Shown here one piece after another: positions 1 through 12,279 of a stretch of DNA of 64,000 nt. Under the pieces are notes generated by a model. It saw only the letters and a program-made list of their open reading frames with translations. It did no database searches and was not told the DNA's origin. Position 1 is the stretch's first letter; the number at the start of each line of letters is the position of its first letter. Origin of the DNA: Darksidea phi (taxonomy: Eukaryota; Ascomycota; Dothideomycetes; Pleosporales; Lentitheciaceae); the NCBI GenBank assembly GCA_030770425.1, contig JASJFT010000086.1, forward strand, positions 1-64,000, written 5' to 3'. The position numbers and the translations under genes are program-made.

Positions 1-638
1 GTTGTGGGGGCATGTTGTAGATGGCTGAAGTATAGGTGTTGATAGGTGTCGCATTTGGTGGGGTGCTTGGCGAACCAGATTTTTGAAGTGTGACTGTATG
101 GTCTTCACCCAGGAGTGCGTAGTCGGCTTCATGAATTGGCCCGGTCGGCTGCATGAATTGGCCCGGTCGGCTGATGCTATATTCGTCCATCTTGCCGGTC
201 TCGCAAGCATCATGGGCGCACAACGGGCCGAGGAATCTGCTTGATCTGGGATGGTCTAGTCTGCGTCGCCAATCGGCTCGCCTAGACCGCAACCTCCTTT
301 CGATACGGCGGGAGCTTCGTGCGTAAAAGCCGGGTTTTCCGCGAGCGGTGTTGTTGAAATCGCGGTCCTCGAACGCAAAGCGGAAAGGAATAGAATTGCT
401 GCTCCTCGCTCCGCCCCCTCGGGATTCGCAGCAACTTAGTGCCGCCATCCGACGCGCCGCTTGCCAAGGGCTTGACTTGCTGTAGATCTCTCTCCAGCGG
501 GCCCGACTGTTTTGATACAGGTCTGATTCATTTTAACAGTATCAATTACTTTTGATATGCCCGTCAGGCTTGTCAGGTATCCGTGTTCCATAACGATGAC
601 GATAACATGCAGCAAGACCTCCACGCTATGGCCACCCA
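1..638. other. Non-genic left end with a 22-bp direct duplication
   Basis: I see no supportable gene here. A 22-bp unit containing GAATTGGCCCGGTCGGCTG occurs twice in tandem at about 131-172. The rest has only short open frames with no recognisable protein. Confidence 0.5.
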
Positions 639-1003
639 TCACTGATGCAGGAAAGTGATGCGCGCAGGCGCGTCTTCTAACAAACCGCACTTCTCACGAG
701 AGTCTTCAACCTCCTCACACTTTCGCTGAATCCTTCGGGAGAAATCAGCAAGCGGGCAACTGCTTCTAGGGCCTGAGTCGCAATCTGGAATGGCGGTCAT
801 GCCGTCGTTGATATTGACTCTGACATGCTTCACCGCTTTGTCACCACAAGAAAGAACCTCGAAGATGATACGACCTCCCATTGGCGAGGCCTGTGGCTTC
901 CGCCATCTCCGTGAAGTTGGGATGTGAGATATAGGGAGTTGTTCTTTGTCAGTGATGATGTCGAGGGCGGTGATCATGGAGCTATGTCGCCGTCATGCAC
1001 ACT
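639..1003 (-). pseudogene. Histidine acid phosphatase remnant (C-terminal end only)
   Basis: The minus-strand frame 977-639 reads as the C-terminal end of a branch-2 histidine acid phosphatase (phytase/acid phosphatase family). Seen in sequence: PMGGRI, then a VRVNINDG segment, a CPLADF segment, and the terminus EDAPARITFLHQ. Immediately upstream (986-997) lie the codons for HDGD, and HDGDIAP is the conserved His-Asp proton-donor site of this family. Only two bases separate the GCT codon of that motif from the downstream frame, so one base is missing and the motif is out of frame with the rest. I find no N-terminal RHG motif upstream. The family normally has 450-500 residues; about 120 remain. 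I infer a decayed gene fragment rather than a functional enzyme. Confidence 0.7.
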
Positions 1004-2111
1004 ATCAACGTCTACTTGGTGGCCTTCTCGCCTGACTCGACACGGCTGGCGTCAAGGTCCCGGGGCAACACAGTCTACCAAGGCATAGGTATGAGTTCGG
1101 ATCGTAGGTGGTTAAACTAACCTCCCTCCCAAGTCGCGCAAACCCCTCGTGCCGCAAAAGGTTTTCCGTACATGCATCTCCGCCATCTACCCAATATTAA
1201 ATTGCATTTATTCACGAGGAGCTTTTCCTTGCCGGAAAGCTTCGACTATATACTAGCGGGAACCACGTGACCTACCGCTCCGTACTTCGGAGCGCGTATA
1301 GGCCCCTGGCCTATTACAATACACCTTGATTCCCGGCTCCTGCTATAAAGTAGAGGAATAGAGAAAATAAGGTACAGTAACTTACAACATGCCCAACAAT
1401 GTGAAAAAGTCCGCGCACAAATCCTAAAGCCATCCTTCCTCCATTCCCAGCCTGTACACTGAGGAATGCGGACCAGTTACAGCACAATTATTTTCATGGG
1501 CGAGACAGGGCATGGGCTACAGTTCCCTTAACTCCTCACTCCGCACTCCGCACTCCACCCTCCGCTTCCCGCTACATCGGTCCGACTAGAATCCGTAGGT
1601 GCACATACAAATACTTATACTTGGGCGACAAGGGCCGATATGCGACCGGCTTGGCACACTATACAAGGATTCATATTTCGTCCGCTGACGCCAACAGTGT
1701 TTCAAAGATGGATTACTATGCTCCTGATTAGTTATGTACGTCGTTACGGTTGCATATGGCCCATTGACCGTGCAGCAGAACTGACACGCTTAACTAAGCA
1801 CGTGCCTCTACGCGGAAATCTGGTGGAAATCCACCTTGGTTGCAGCCGCGTAACGCCCGGCAGCGGAATTTACTCAGCAGCAACGCCATTCCGAAGCTTC
1901 CGCCTGTAGGGCACACTAGCAATACGCAAATCCTCCCGAGGCAATCCTACTGCTGCATGTTGCGAGGTCACCCAGTTCTTACTCGACTGTCATGTTGACA
2001 CGTACATAAGTAGAGCACGACGCTCCCTCCGCACTTGTGTCACTCACTACGCGCCTCATTCGCCCTTCCCTTCCCAGTCCAAACAGTGCCCGGAGTCCAG
2101 AACCTTGCAAC
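1004..2111. other. Intergenic, no gene seen
   Basis: This stretch separates the phosphatase remnant from the aldehyde dehydrogenase start. Only short, unrecognisable frames occur. The last few hundred bases presumably hold the dehydrogenase promoter; I see no clear TATA box. Confidence 0.4.
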
Positions 2112-3819
2112 ATGCATCACCAGCTCTTCATCAACAATGAGGTGGGCTACTCAACTCTGTTCGACCCTGATCCTGTTTTGCTCACTAGCTCAAACTCAGT
2201 ACGTCGACGCTAAATCCGGCGAGACGCTCAGCATTTACAGCCCTCACGATGAATCTCTGGTCGCGGATAACATCCAAGTGGCTGGCCAAGCCGATGTCGA
2301 TGCTGCCGTTGCTGCTTCCCGCGCTGCCTTCCGGGGCGAGTGGTCTCAGTGGACTGCTGTGCAGCGGTCCACGGCGATGCTCAAGTTGGCGGATTTGATT
2401 GACGAGAACGCTGAGAAGCTTGCAGTTTGGGAAAGCAAGGCTATGGGCCAGCCCATTACTGTTGCCAAAGCGGTTAGTCAGTACACTGCGTCGCTTTTCA
2501 GGTGTAGGTGTCCCATTCTTCTGCTGTGAACTTCCACAAGGGAGAGGCTAAGTCAAAGTAGACTATGCAGGCTGGACCGATAAGCTTGCGGGAGAGCAGT
2601 ACCCGGCGGTGGACGGAGTGTATAAAGTATTGTGTGGCCACGAGGGGTAGTGTGGAGAACTGACAAGCTGATGTGTTGGCAGATTGTTCAGTACGAACCC
2701 ATCGGTGTCTGCGCAGGAATCGGTGCGTGGAACGGGTCCACCATGTTTTTCGGCTTGAAGGGAGCTGCTGCTTTGGCTGTGGGATGCACATTCATCTACA
2801 AGGGATCTGAGAAGAGTCCAATTGGACTCATTCAGCTCGGCGAGTTGGTCAAGAAGGCGGGGTTCCCTCCAGGTAGGCGCTTCTGCTGGAGGCGGCACAG
2901 GGGCTAACAGTCGTGAAGGCGTGATCAACATTCTCACCGGCGATGGAAAGACTGGCGCAATGTTGGCTAGTCACATGGACATCAACAAGATCTCCTTCAC
3001 TGGATCTATCCTCGCTGGCAAGAAAGTGCAGGAGCTCGCCACCAAGAGCAATCTCAAGAGGGTTGTGCTAGAACTAGGCGGGAAATCGCCTAGCTTGGTC
3101 TTTGACGATGCCGACATCGAAAATGCTCTTATGCACAATAGCCAAAACTTCCTCTTAAATTCGGGCCAGATATGCGCTGCTTCTAGCCGCACCTTCATTC
3201 ACGAGGATATTGCTCCCAAGTTCGTCGAGCAGCTCAAAGCAAAATTCGAGCAATTTTCGCATACCATGGGCTCGCCACTAGAGGCTCAGACGTTCCTCGG
3301 ACCGTTGGCTGACGGCAGGCAGTTCGAGCGTGTTATGGGTTACCTCGAGACTGGAAAAAAAGAGGCGGAACTGATCACTGGCGGTGTGCGCAAGGGCGAG
3401 AGCGGCTTCTACGTCGAGCCAACCATTTTTCTCAACCCCAAGGACGACGCTAGAATTTACCGCGAAGAAATATTTGGACCTGTCATTACGCTGAGAACAT
3501 TTAAGACGGAAGAGGAAGCGGTGAAGTTGGCCAACGATACGAGCTATGGCCTGGCAGCGTACATCTACACGTCCTCACTTGGTCGCGCTCTTCGCGTCGC
3601 GAAACAGATAGAGGCGGGCAGTGTGAGCATTAACATGTCGAACTTCCTTGCGGTGGAGGCTCCATTTGGCGGCTTCAAGCAGAGTGGAATTGGCCGGGAA
3701 GGAGGTCGTGCGGGGCTGATGCATTATGTCGAAGCCAAGACGCTCAACATCAGGTAAGCACTTCTGCAGTGTATGTATCGTGAGGTAGCAGCGCTAATAT
3801 GAGTAGCTTGAACCATTGA
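2112..3819 (+). CDS. NAD(P)+-dependent aldehyde dehydrogenase
   Basis: Predicted 478-residue cytosolic aldehyde dehydrogenase (ALDH superfamily), oxidising an aldehyde to its carboxylate. Exons: 2112-2141, 2200-2503, 2562-2626, 2683-2872, 2919-3753 and 3807-3819; all joins keep frame and use GT...AG. The ATG at 2112 opens MHHQLFINNE, the usual short ALDH start, and splicing restores a RYYAGW motif across intron 2. The catalytic Glu sits in LELGGKS (about residue 248) and the catalytic Cys in GQICAA (about residue 282). Their 34-residue spacing matches the canonical E268/C302 pair. The NAD-fold segment ISFTGS and the motifs EEIFGPV and PFGGFKQSG are present. Length is normal. The final exon is only 13 nt; reading through the perfect GTAAGC donor would instead stop at 3757 after ...LNIR. 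The substrate cannot be told from sequence. Confidence 0.93.
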
Positions 3820-5376
3820 ACATGTGAAGGTTATTCGTGATGCCGTGGCGGTTTCATTAGACGGCGGCGCAGGGCAGGCGCAGCAGCTTTCCAAATGTAA
3901 CCTTTAGAAGCCTGGAAGGCTCGCAAACTAGTCAATGAATTAGTCGGAGCTCGCGGCGCTATTCCCCGCTCAGACGATGGTACTATAGTGGCAAGTAGTG
4001 ATGTGTACGTGCCGACGCGATCCGTGGTACTGATTGATCCAAGGACAGTGGAGTGTGAGATGGTGAGTGATGACAGGGGTCATTTGGATGCGGCCAGCCG
4101 ATGAGCAGATAGTGAGTCACGATCCGCAGCCCGAGGGACCGTGATTATGCACCGCGAGCCTCACTCGCCATCACGAAGGGGGGAGGTAGCAGATATAGCG
4201 GCAAGAGGAGCAATCGTCGGGCACATGGTGCAGGATGCTGCGGCAATGTGGAGTTGGAACTCGGGAGTCTGAGTGCATGCGCATGGTCCAGTGCCTGATC
4301 GGATAAACAGTGCAGCCGATAGGAGCTGTAGTAGCCAACCGCTCGTCACACGTCAAAAAGGGCATCGTTGCGCCGCTATTTGCTGTGACTGGCCGGACCA
4401 TGACCAGCATCACGGCCATTCGAGGCTTGGGGGCGGGGGGGGGCATCTGGCGAGCCTCTGGCACTTGGTGCCTCTGTGCCTCTTTTCAAGTGCCTGTCAC
4501 GGTTGTTCCATATCGTATGATGGGCGTCCCCCTCAGCCTGTCACGGTGAGCGCGTCTGCGACATACCGAGCAGCCTTCTCACTCACCTCTGCTGCTTCGC
4601 TGTGCCGGCCGGCCCAGGCCCTCATCGCCCGGTGCATGGTCCTGTTCCGTGTTCCGAAGCAGGTGCAAGTTCTTCGCCATAGAAAACCTGTTCCTGTTTA
4701 AGTAGGCAACTGCCTGCGCGAGGGCCAGAGGCAGGCACGCCAACTCGGCGAACAAACAGCTCCTTAGTAGCCGCCTTGTCGCGGAGGATGTCCTTCCTAA
4801 CTAGCAACTTCTTTTCTGTTGTGACGTTGTGGCGGCGCTACCAACCTTAAGGCTATTTCATTAGGTGCTATTGCTTGGGGAACAGCGCGGAAGGCTCGGA
4901 TTAAGAGGTTCCTGACCCTGAGTCCCTTTAGCTCCTGTTTTTGTCCCCAACTTGAGGCCTGTTCTTGCACCTGCGTTGACCCTGATTTGGTGCTATGACG
5001 ATGCATCGTACGTCAATTATTAGCCTCATGCGTTCCGTCGCCGACTTGCTCACTTTTAGCTCTCCACGTCCATTGCCAGCGTCACCTCGACAATGTCCGC
5101 CTTGATCGGATACTACTTAGGGCCGGCCAGTCTTGCCCTGGCCGGAGTGGTTTGGTAGCCAAGCTAATTGATGGTGATCTAATTAGATTACTAAGCGCAT
5201 TGATTCCATTACCCACGTGACATTAAGCGAAGGCAACCTCAGCCTCCTCGCTGTTGCCCGCCTCGCTATCCTCCCTCCCTATCCACCAACGTTCCTGGAT
5301 ACTCTATCTGTGAATACCTCGCTTAGGTCTATTTTTATGACTCCTTCCGTTACAGCTCGCCAACAGTCTACTCCTC
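3820..5376. other. Intergenic, no gene supported
   Basis: Several short frames on both strands overlap one another and resemble no family I know. A G-rich run lies near 4430-4445. I see no repeat or RNA gene. Confidence 0.4.
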
Positions 5377-8300
5377 ATGCGACTTTTACAGCTTCAAGAG
5401 AGTGGCGTGTTCAGCCTGGTCGAACATGTTGACAAAAACATCCCACCATACGCGATCCTTTCGCATACATGGGGACCGGATAATGAGGAAGTTACCTTTA
5501 GAGACTTGATGGAGGGGACATATAAGAGTAAGGCAGGTTACCGCAAGCTTACCTTTTGCGCAAAGCAGGCCGCGCATGACGGCCTGCAATTCTTCTGGAT
5601 AGATACCTGCTGCATCGAAAAATCAAGTAGCGCAGAGCTGACGGAAGCCATCAACTCAATGTTTCAGTGGTACCGTAGGGCGAATATATGCTACGTATAT
5701 CTATCCGACGTTTCGACCGATGACTCGATCGGAAGCAACCTGCCTTCTCAGCAGACGTGGAAAACTGCCTTTCAACGAAGCAGATGGTTTACTAGAGGCT
5801 GGACTCTCCAAGAGCTACTCGCTCCGAAATCAGTCGAATTCTTTTCCGCCGATGGCATACAACTTGGGGATAAGGTTTCGCTTGTACAAGAGATTCACGA
5901 TATTACTAGAATTCCTATCGGGGCTCTTCAAGGTGAGCCGTTATCTCAGTTCAGCGTGAATGAGCGAATGTCGTGGGCAGAGAGACGCGAGACGAAGCGT
6001 GAGGAGGACGCGGCATATTCTCTGCTGGGCATTTTCGAAATCCACATGCCGCTCATATACGGAGAGGAGCGAAAAAGTGCATTCAATCGCCTCCGCAAAG
6101 AAATTCAAGGATCTTTCAGGAACGAATCACATGCTCTACCGTCATCAATGCCCTCAACAAGGCAGTCAGGGCGCAATTCTGGACCCATCTCGACCCTGCC
6201 TCTCAGCAAAAGCCTAGACGTCGTAGAACCGTCCGACATCTCTAGCGTTCTTAGCGCCTTCATTGCTGAGTTGGAAGAAGTCGATGCCTACGAAGAACCC
6301 GGCGGCGACTTGCGCCACGCAGCCGGTCTGTTCGCGAACGATAAGCTAAGGCTCCAAGAATGGGCGAATGTGGTTGCAGTGCCTGGTGGAGAGAGGAAAG
6401 ATGCCCATAGCCCTCGGCTTCAAGACGCAGATCACCGTACAGAGTCACGATTACACGACATCGAAACTCCCCCAACATTTACTGATATTTCTGGTTTACT
6501 AAGTGGTAAGACGAAGAATAAGAACTATATGGCACTACCCCCATCCATGAGAGATGGGCTTGGACGGGCTTCCGGGCGCAAGGGGGAGATTACGAATCAA
6601 GCCAAGATGTTCCACAACGTCACGGACCCTCTTCACTCCTCCTTCCCTCAAACCAACCCTGAATCTCACCCAGTGCGACGACTGGCTGAGCTAGAAACCT
6701 ACGGCCATGGTAAGGTATCCTCCCAATACGAAGGGCGCGCTCACATATACCATTAGATGAACGAATCCAGGATCTGTGCGGATCTACAAGCGCCTCGAAA
6801 GCTCTCCAGCTTTGGCTTAACATGCAGCGTCTGCAGGAGCGCCTGTCGCATGTCGAAATCTGTGACTGGCTTGGCGTTAAGAAATTTAACGACCGATATG
6901 ATGCTAACCAGCATTACGACAAGCAGATCTCCTTACGTCTCGAGGGGACTTGCGAATGGATTTTTTCCCATCCCGCATACAGTGCGTGGATTTCAGAGGA
7001 TTCTACTGATGAAGCAGCTAGAATACTTTGGATTTGTGCGCCTGGAGGATGTGGCAAGACAATCCTTTGTGCAAGGCTCGTTGAATCCCTTCAAGACAAG
7101 CGATCGTTTCCCGTTGCATTCTTTTTCGCCTCTCCACACGCGCAGTCCGGCGGCGAACCAAATTTTATTATTAGGTCCTGGATCGCACAAATAGCAAACC
7201 TTGACTCGGATATCCTGAAGTTACTCGAAGGACACTCAGAAGCCTCGCAGCGAGCATCAGACTCTGTTATCTGGTCTATCTTTGGATCCATTGTCTCTCA
7301 AAACCGCAACTATGCTTTCGTGCTTGACGGGTTGGACGAATACAGCCGGCTGGACGACGTTCGAGCTGAGTTCCTTAAGAAGCTTAAGAAAGCAATCAAG
7401 GGAACGGCTTCAAGAGTTCTCATTTCGAGTAGGGGCGAAACGGACATAGCGGCAGAATTGTCTCCGGTGATGCCACGTGGTGTGGGGCACGTGTTATTTC
7501 AATGCCGAATCTCCAAGGAGGACGTCCAGGATGACATAGCACTTTTCTCCAAAAGTGTGGTCGATAACAGGTTACCGAAGAAGGATGACCATCTCAGACA
7601 AAACCTAGCGGGTCAGCTCGTTGAGAAGTCTGAGGGGATGTTCTTGTGGATCAAGTTACAGCAAGATCAATTGCGGGGTGGTAAGAATGCAAAAAGACTA
7701 CAAAATATCGTCAAGAACATGCCAATTGGACTCCCTGGGGCCTACGAGCGGAACTGGAAAACTATTCGAAATCACCCCCCTGAAGAACGAAGTCATGCTC
7801 TTGCGATTTTGAAATGGACAGCTTTCGCCTTTCGGCCTCTAACGGTTGCCGAGATCACCGAGGCTCTTATTGTTGAGCCACATGAAGATGGTGTTAGTCT
7901 ACGATTGGATGACTTACCCGACAATATCGACGACGAATATATTAACAGCGAGATTATCGACATCTGCGGGACTCTCGTTGAAGTCAGGGCAGGAAAGCCT
8001 GGAGATACGGCTAGCTCCCGAACCATCCATCTAATCCATTCATCCGTTCGAGAATTTCTGCTCTCCACTTTATCCCAAAACCCAGTAGAGTCGTCTAAGC
8101 GCCCTCCGGTATTTGGCGAAAACCAAAGTCTGGCCGAGCACCACAAGTACATTGCGACGATTTGCCTCGCTTACTTGAATTACGACAGCAACTGGCAGCG
8201 CGGCAGGGACCAGAAAAGGTCTGAACACAAATACGTCTTCATTGATTATGCGGCAAGACATTGGAATTCACATGTAGCTGCAGCAGGGGAAGGCGACGGC

Positions 8301-11040
8301 GAGCTACTCGGCCTGATGAAAACATTCTTTCGGCCTGAAAGTGGCGGCTTTGGCCAATGGAGAAGGTACATTGAAGCTCCAGAATCAGTGGTGGATGATG
8401 ACCAAGACCAAAAAAGAGCGGTAGCGACTCCATTATACTACGCAGCTTTATTCGACCTTCTCTCAATCATGGAGTATATTTGGGCAAAGGACGAGACACA
8501 ATTGAATGCAGTAGGCGGTGAATACGGCACCCCTTTACAAGCCGCGTGCTTCAGAGGGCATGAGTTAGCGTTCGACCGGTTGATTCGTTGGGGTGCAGAT
8601 CCTAACGTAGAAGGAGGCATATTTGGAGTTCCCATCAATGCAGCTATAGCCGGAGGCCACAAGGAAATGGTAAAGAAACTTATTAATATAAGAGTCAACT
8701 TAGCACTCCAAGATAGTATGGGGCGAACACCACTGTACACGGCTGCTAAGAATGGCCACTCGGACATAGTGGCCTTGCTGATTGAAACGGGAGCAGAAAG
8801 AAATACAAGGAACAAGTACAACTGGACGCCACTCAACTCAGCGTCAATCAACGGTTATCTAGAAGTGGTCAAGGTACTTCTCGAGAATGGAGCGGACGTG
8901 GGAGTCGCCAACAACGACGGGTGGACGCCACTCAACTCGGCGTCAATCAACGGCTATCTTGAAGTGGTCAAGGTACTTCTCGAGAATGGAGCGGATATAG
9001 GAGTCGCTAACAACGACGGATGGATGCCACTTAACTCGGCGTCAATTACCGGTCATCTCGAAGTGGTCAAGCTACTTCTCGAGAATGGAGCGGACGTAGG
9101 AGTTACCAGCAAGAGGGGATGGACGCCACTCAACTCGGCGTCAAACAACGGTCATCTCGAAGTGGTCAAGGTACTTCTCGAGAATAGAGCGGACGTGGGA
9201 GTCGCCAACAACGACGGATGGACGCCACTCAACTCGGCGTCAAACAACGGTCATCTCGAAGTGGTCAAGGTACTACTCGAGAATGGAGCGGACGTAGGAG
9301 TCGCCAACAACGACGGATGGACGCCACTCAACTTGGCGTCAAACAATAGTTATCTCGAAGTGGTCAAGGTACTTCTTGAGAATGGAGCGGACGTAGGAGT
9401 CGCCAACAACAACGGATGGACGCCACTCAACTTGGTGTCTGATAGTGGCCATTTCGAAGTGGTCAAGATACTTCTTGAGAATGGAGCGGATGTAGGAGTC
9501 GCCAGTAATAACGAATGGACGCCACTCAACTCGGCGTCAAACAACGGTCATCTCGAAGTGGTCAAGGTACTTCTCGAGAATAGAGCGGACGTGGGAGTTG
9601 CTAGCAAGGGGGGATGGACGCCACTCAACTTGGCGTCAAACAACGGTCATCTCGAAGTGGTCAAGGTACTTCTCGAGAATGGAGCGGACGTGGGAGTTGC
9701 CAGCAAGGGGGGATGGACGCCACTCAACTTGGCGTCAAAGAACGGTCATCTCGAAGTGGTCAAGGTACTTCTCGAGAATGGAGCGGACGTGGGAGTTGCC
9801 AATAAGGGATGGACGCCACTCAACTCAGCGTCCGACAGCGGCCATCTCGAAGTGGTCAAGATACTTCTTGAGAATGGAGCGGACGTAGGAGTCGCCAGTA
9901 ATAACGGATGGACGCCACTCAACTCGGCGTCCGACAGCGGCCATCTCGAAGTGGTTAAGATACTTCTCGAGAATGGAGCGGATATAGGAGTCGCCAACAA
10001 CGACGGATGGACGCCACTCAACTTGGCGTCAAAGAACGGTCATCTTGAAGTGGTCAAGGTACTTCTCGAGAATAGAGCGGACGTGGGAGTTGCTAATAAG
10101 GGATGGACGCCACTCAACTCGGCGTCAAACAACGGCCATCTCGAAGTGGTCAAGGTACTTCTCGAGAATGGAGCGGACGTGGGAGTCACCAACAACAACG
10201 GATGGACGCCACTCAACTCAGCGTCAATCAACGGCCATCTCGAAGTCGCCAAGCTTTTTCTTGAGAATGGTACTGATGTTAATTGTACTGATCCTACCTA
10301 CGGCACCTTTTTGCACCTCCTTGCCTTGAAGGGATATACAGATCTTATGAGATTAGCCTACGAACATTACCATGCGAATCGACACCTTGCGGACCCCTAC
10401 GGCCGATCTCCTCTTCAGCTTTCCGCAAGAGGCGGACACATAGGCGCGTTCAGATACCTCATCACTCTGGGCTTTAATCCCTTGGATAAGGACCTAAAAG
10501 GGGATACTTTGCTACACTATGCTTCATCCGGAGGCTCATTGCAGGTCCTTGAGGCAGTTCTGGGTATAGGCTTGCCTTATTCACCGCAGAGTGGGCATTG
10601 GAGCCCTCTACACTGGGCTTGTAGGACGGGGAACCTCGAAATTGTAGAGCGATTGATTGAAGAAGGACTACGCAGTGAGTGTGTTACGATCCCTCGGCTA
10701 GAAGGCCAATGGGACCCAGTGTCTATCGCTATCTATCACGGAAACGAGAAGATGCTTGAAGAGCTCTCCGCACCCCGCAGATCTTTGCTAGACACAGGAG
10801 CAGATGCTGTGCGACTCCATGGCAGACACCATAATGGCTACTTCTGTAATGGATGCTTTCATGTAAGTAGATGGCTTAAATTGGTAGAAACTATCTTACG
10901 TCAAACAGGATATTTACGGGCCGCGCTTTCACTGCCGCGTGTGTCAAAACGTTGATTACTGTTTTATGTGCAACCCCTTTTTTGGGCACATACATGAGAA
11001 CCATGAATGGGATTATGTCGAGCCTTCCTTCGAGTCTTAG
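5377..11040 (+). CDS. HET-NACHT-ankyrin-ZZ NOD-like receptor (STAND protein)
   Basis: Predicted 1856-residue fungal NLR. Exons: 5377-6709, 6757-10862 and 10909-11040. The first join fuses the HET and NACHT frames in phase (47-bp intron); the second (GTAAGT donor, 46 bp) completes a zinc finger. HET domain at residues 1-240: AILSHTWG, WIDTCCI and RGWTLQELL. It is the effector type that triggers heterokaryon-incompatibility cell death. NACHT: P-loop GGCGKT at about 541-546 and Walker B FVLDGLDE at about 632-639. Ankyrin region from about residue 1030, with 15 almost identical 33-residue repeats (about 1133-1625) followed by diverged ones. A C-terminal ZZ-type zinc finger (about 1802-1850) has CNGC, CRVC and CFMC pairs plus His. 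The HET-NACHT linker (about 240-440) is unassigned. By family knowledge, the repeats sense a ligand, NACHT oligomerises and HET executes. Ligand unknown. Confidence 0.92.
8820..10299 (+). repeat. Coding tandem array: 15 ankyrin repeats of 99 bp
   Basis: Fifteen contiguous units each read GWTPLN...LEVVK...LLEN...AD.GV. Thirteen have 33 codons; the 10th and 13th have 32, having lost one codon in the loop before GWTPLN. The frame is kept throughout. DNA identity between units is very high. Replacements concentrate at the two residues after SAS, at the V/L/I before LLEN, at G/R after LLEN, and in the terminal ANND/ASNN/ASKG loop. This is the signature of recent amplification or homogenisation with diversification on one face. 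Confidence 0.95.
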
Positions 11041-12279
11041 TTATAGAAAGTACGAGCACATGGAGATATGGTTTTACTATAGGTCGTAAAGTTTAAGGAA
11101 AATAGATTCTCTTACTAAGAAAGAGGGTAATTTAGGTTTCATACACTACATTCTACATTACGGGCCTACTCACTAGGGACAGTGATCGTAAAGAATAATA
11201 TTGCTGTTTGCGAAATGTATACTAGCGCAGCGTTATACGAAGTTCTAACTGTCGGAATTTAATAAAGTAAAATAATAAAAGTGAAAGTTTTCAAATTGGT
11301 GGCAAGAGAGTTCTATGCTAAAAGCGGCTAGGTTGAAGTGCAAACGTAGGAATGAATCTAGTCTTCTTTTTTGGAGAAAAGTGATCGAAAAGGACGCTAT
11401 AACGCAGTTCGGAGTATACCAATGAAAGTAATAAGAACTAGAATGCAATACTTGGCTGCACAGCTTTAGAACATCGAAATTATAGCCTGGCCGAACTGTT
11501 GCCAAATTTAAGAGTTCAATATTAAGGAGTCTAAAGAAGTGGGAGTGGAAGTGATAGAAACAACGGAAACAATTTATGAATGCTTGCATCATTAGAGAGT
11601 ATATGGATTTATGAGTTGAAGCGCATTGGCTGACTAAACAAGCGCTGAGACCTTGGAGCCTCCCAATCCCAAGTCGGATTTAGTCTGTTCCGAGCGTTTA
11701 CGCAATCTGCCCAGCCACATATCCTACAGTAAAATACCGGCGACTGTATGACGTGAGACGTGCGGGGTTATCTCGCATTAGCCAGGATCGGTGACTCGCT
11801 TCCGCTGGAGATACTGATCGACGCGGCGGCCCTGCATGAAATCGCGCCCCGCAGCGCGCATAGGGCTGATAATAACTTCTAAGTATTAGACGGAGGTTCT
11901 CGGGTTCGGATAAGACTATTCTATAAAATTTAGAGTGATAAGGGCTTAAGTTAGGGCTATAAGGAGAGGAGTCTATTATACTACGAAAGAAAGTACTATA
12001 TAAATTAGGCTCGGAAATAGTAATACGAACGTAGTTTTTAGAGAGGAGGGGATTATATATATTCAGCGTTAGATATACTAAATTATTCTTATCGATTTTA
12101 AGCAATATTTGTTGTGCGTATGGCCTCTCTAGTTGTTGAAAGTCAAAGTACCCCTCATTTGTCTCGCCACACAGGGTGTCTCGCTACGCAGGGACGGACG
12201 TTAATACTCTTTATCGATTTTCTTTCGTTCGCTGGTGAAGTTGAAGGAGCTTTGATAAGTCGATAGATTGAATTCCAAA
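11041..12279. other. AT-rich, RIP-like intergenic DNA
   Basis: No supportable gene. About 11880-12110 is strongly TA-rich (many CTATA, TATATA and AATATA words) and contrasts with the flanking genes. This composition is typical of DNA mutated by RIP. I cannot identify the original element. Confidence 0.5.

Noticed and set aside
4161..5006. Several 60-140-codon frames on both strands
   Set aside because: They overlap one another, have biased Pro/Arg/His composition and match no family I recognise.
6700..6830. HET and NACHT-ankyrin frames as two separate genes
   Set aside because: A 47-bp GT...AG intron (6710-6756) joins them in frame, and the reading before the apparent second start is protein-like and family-like.
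9350..10252. Minus-strand and shifted plus-strand open frames across the ankyrin array
   Set aside because: They are shadows created by the repetitive coding sequence and are themselves just repeats of the same 33 codons in the wrong frame.
8820..10299. Regularly spaced direct repeats that superficially suggest a CRISPR-like or satellite array
   Set aside because: The units are in frame and encode ankyrin repeats inside a long open frame; there are no separate spacers.
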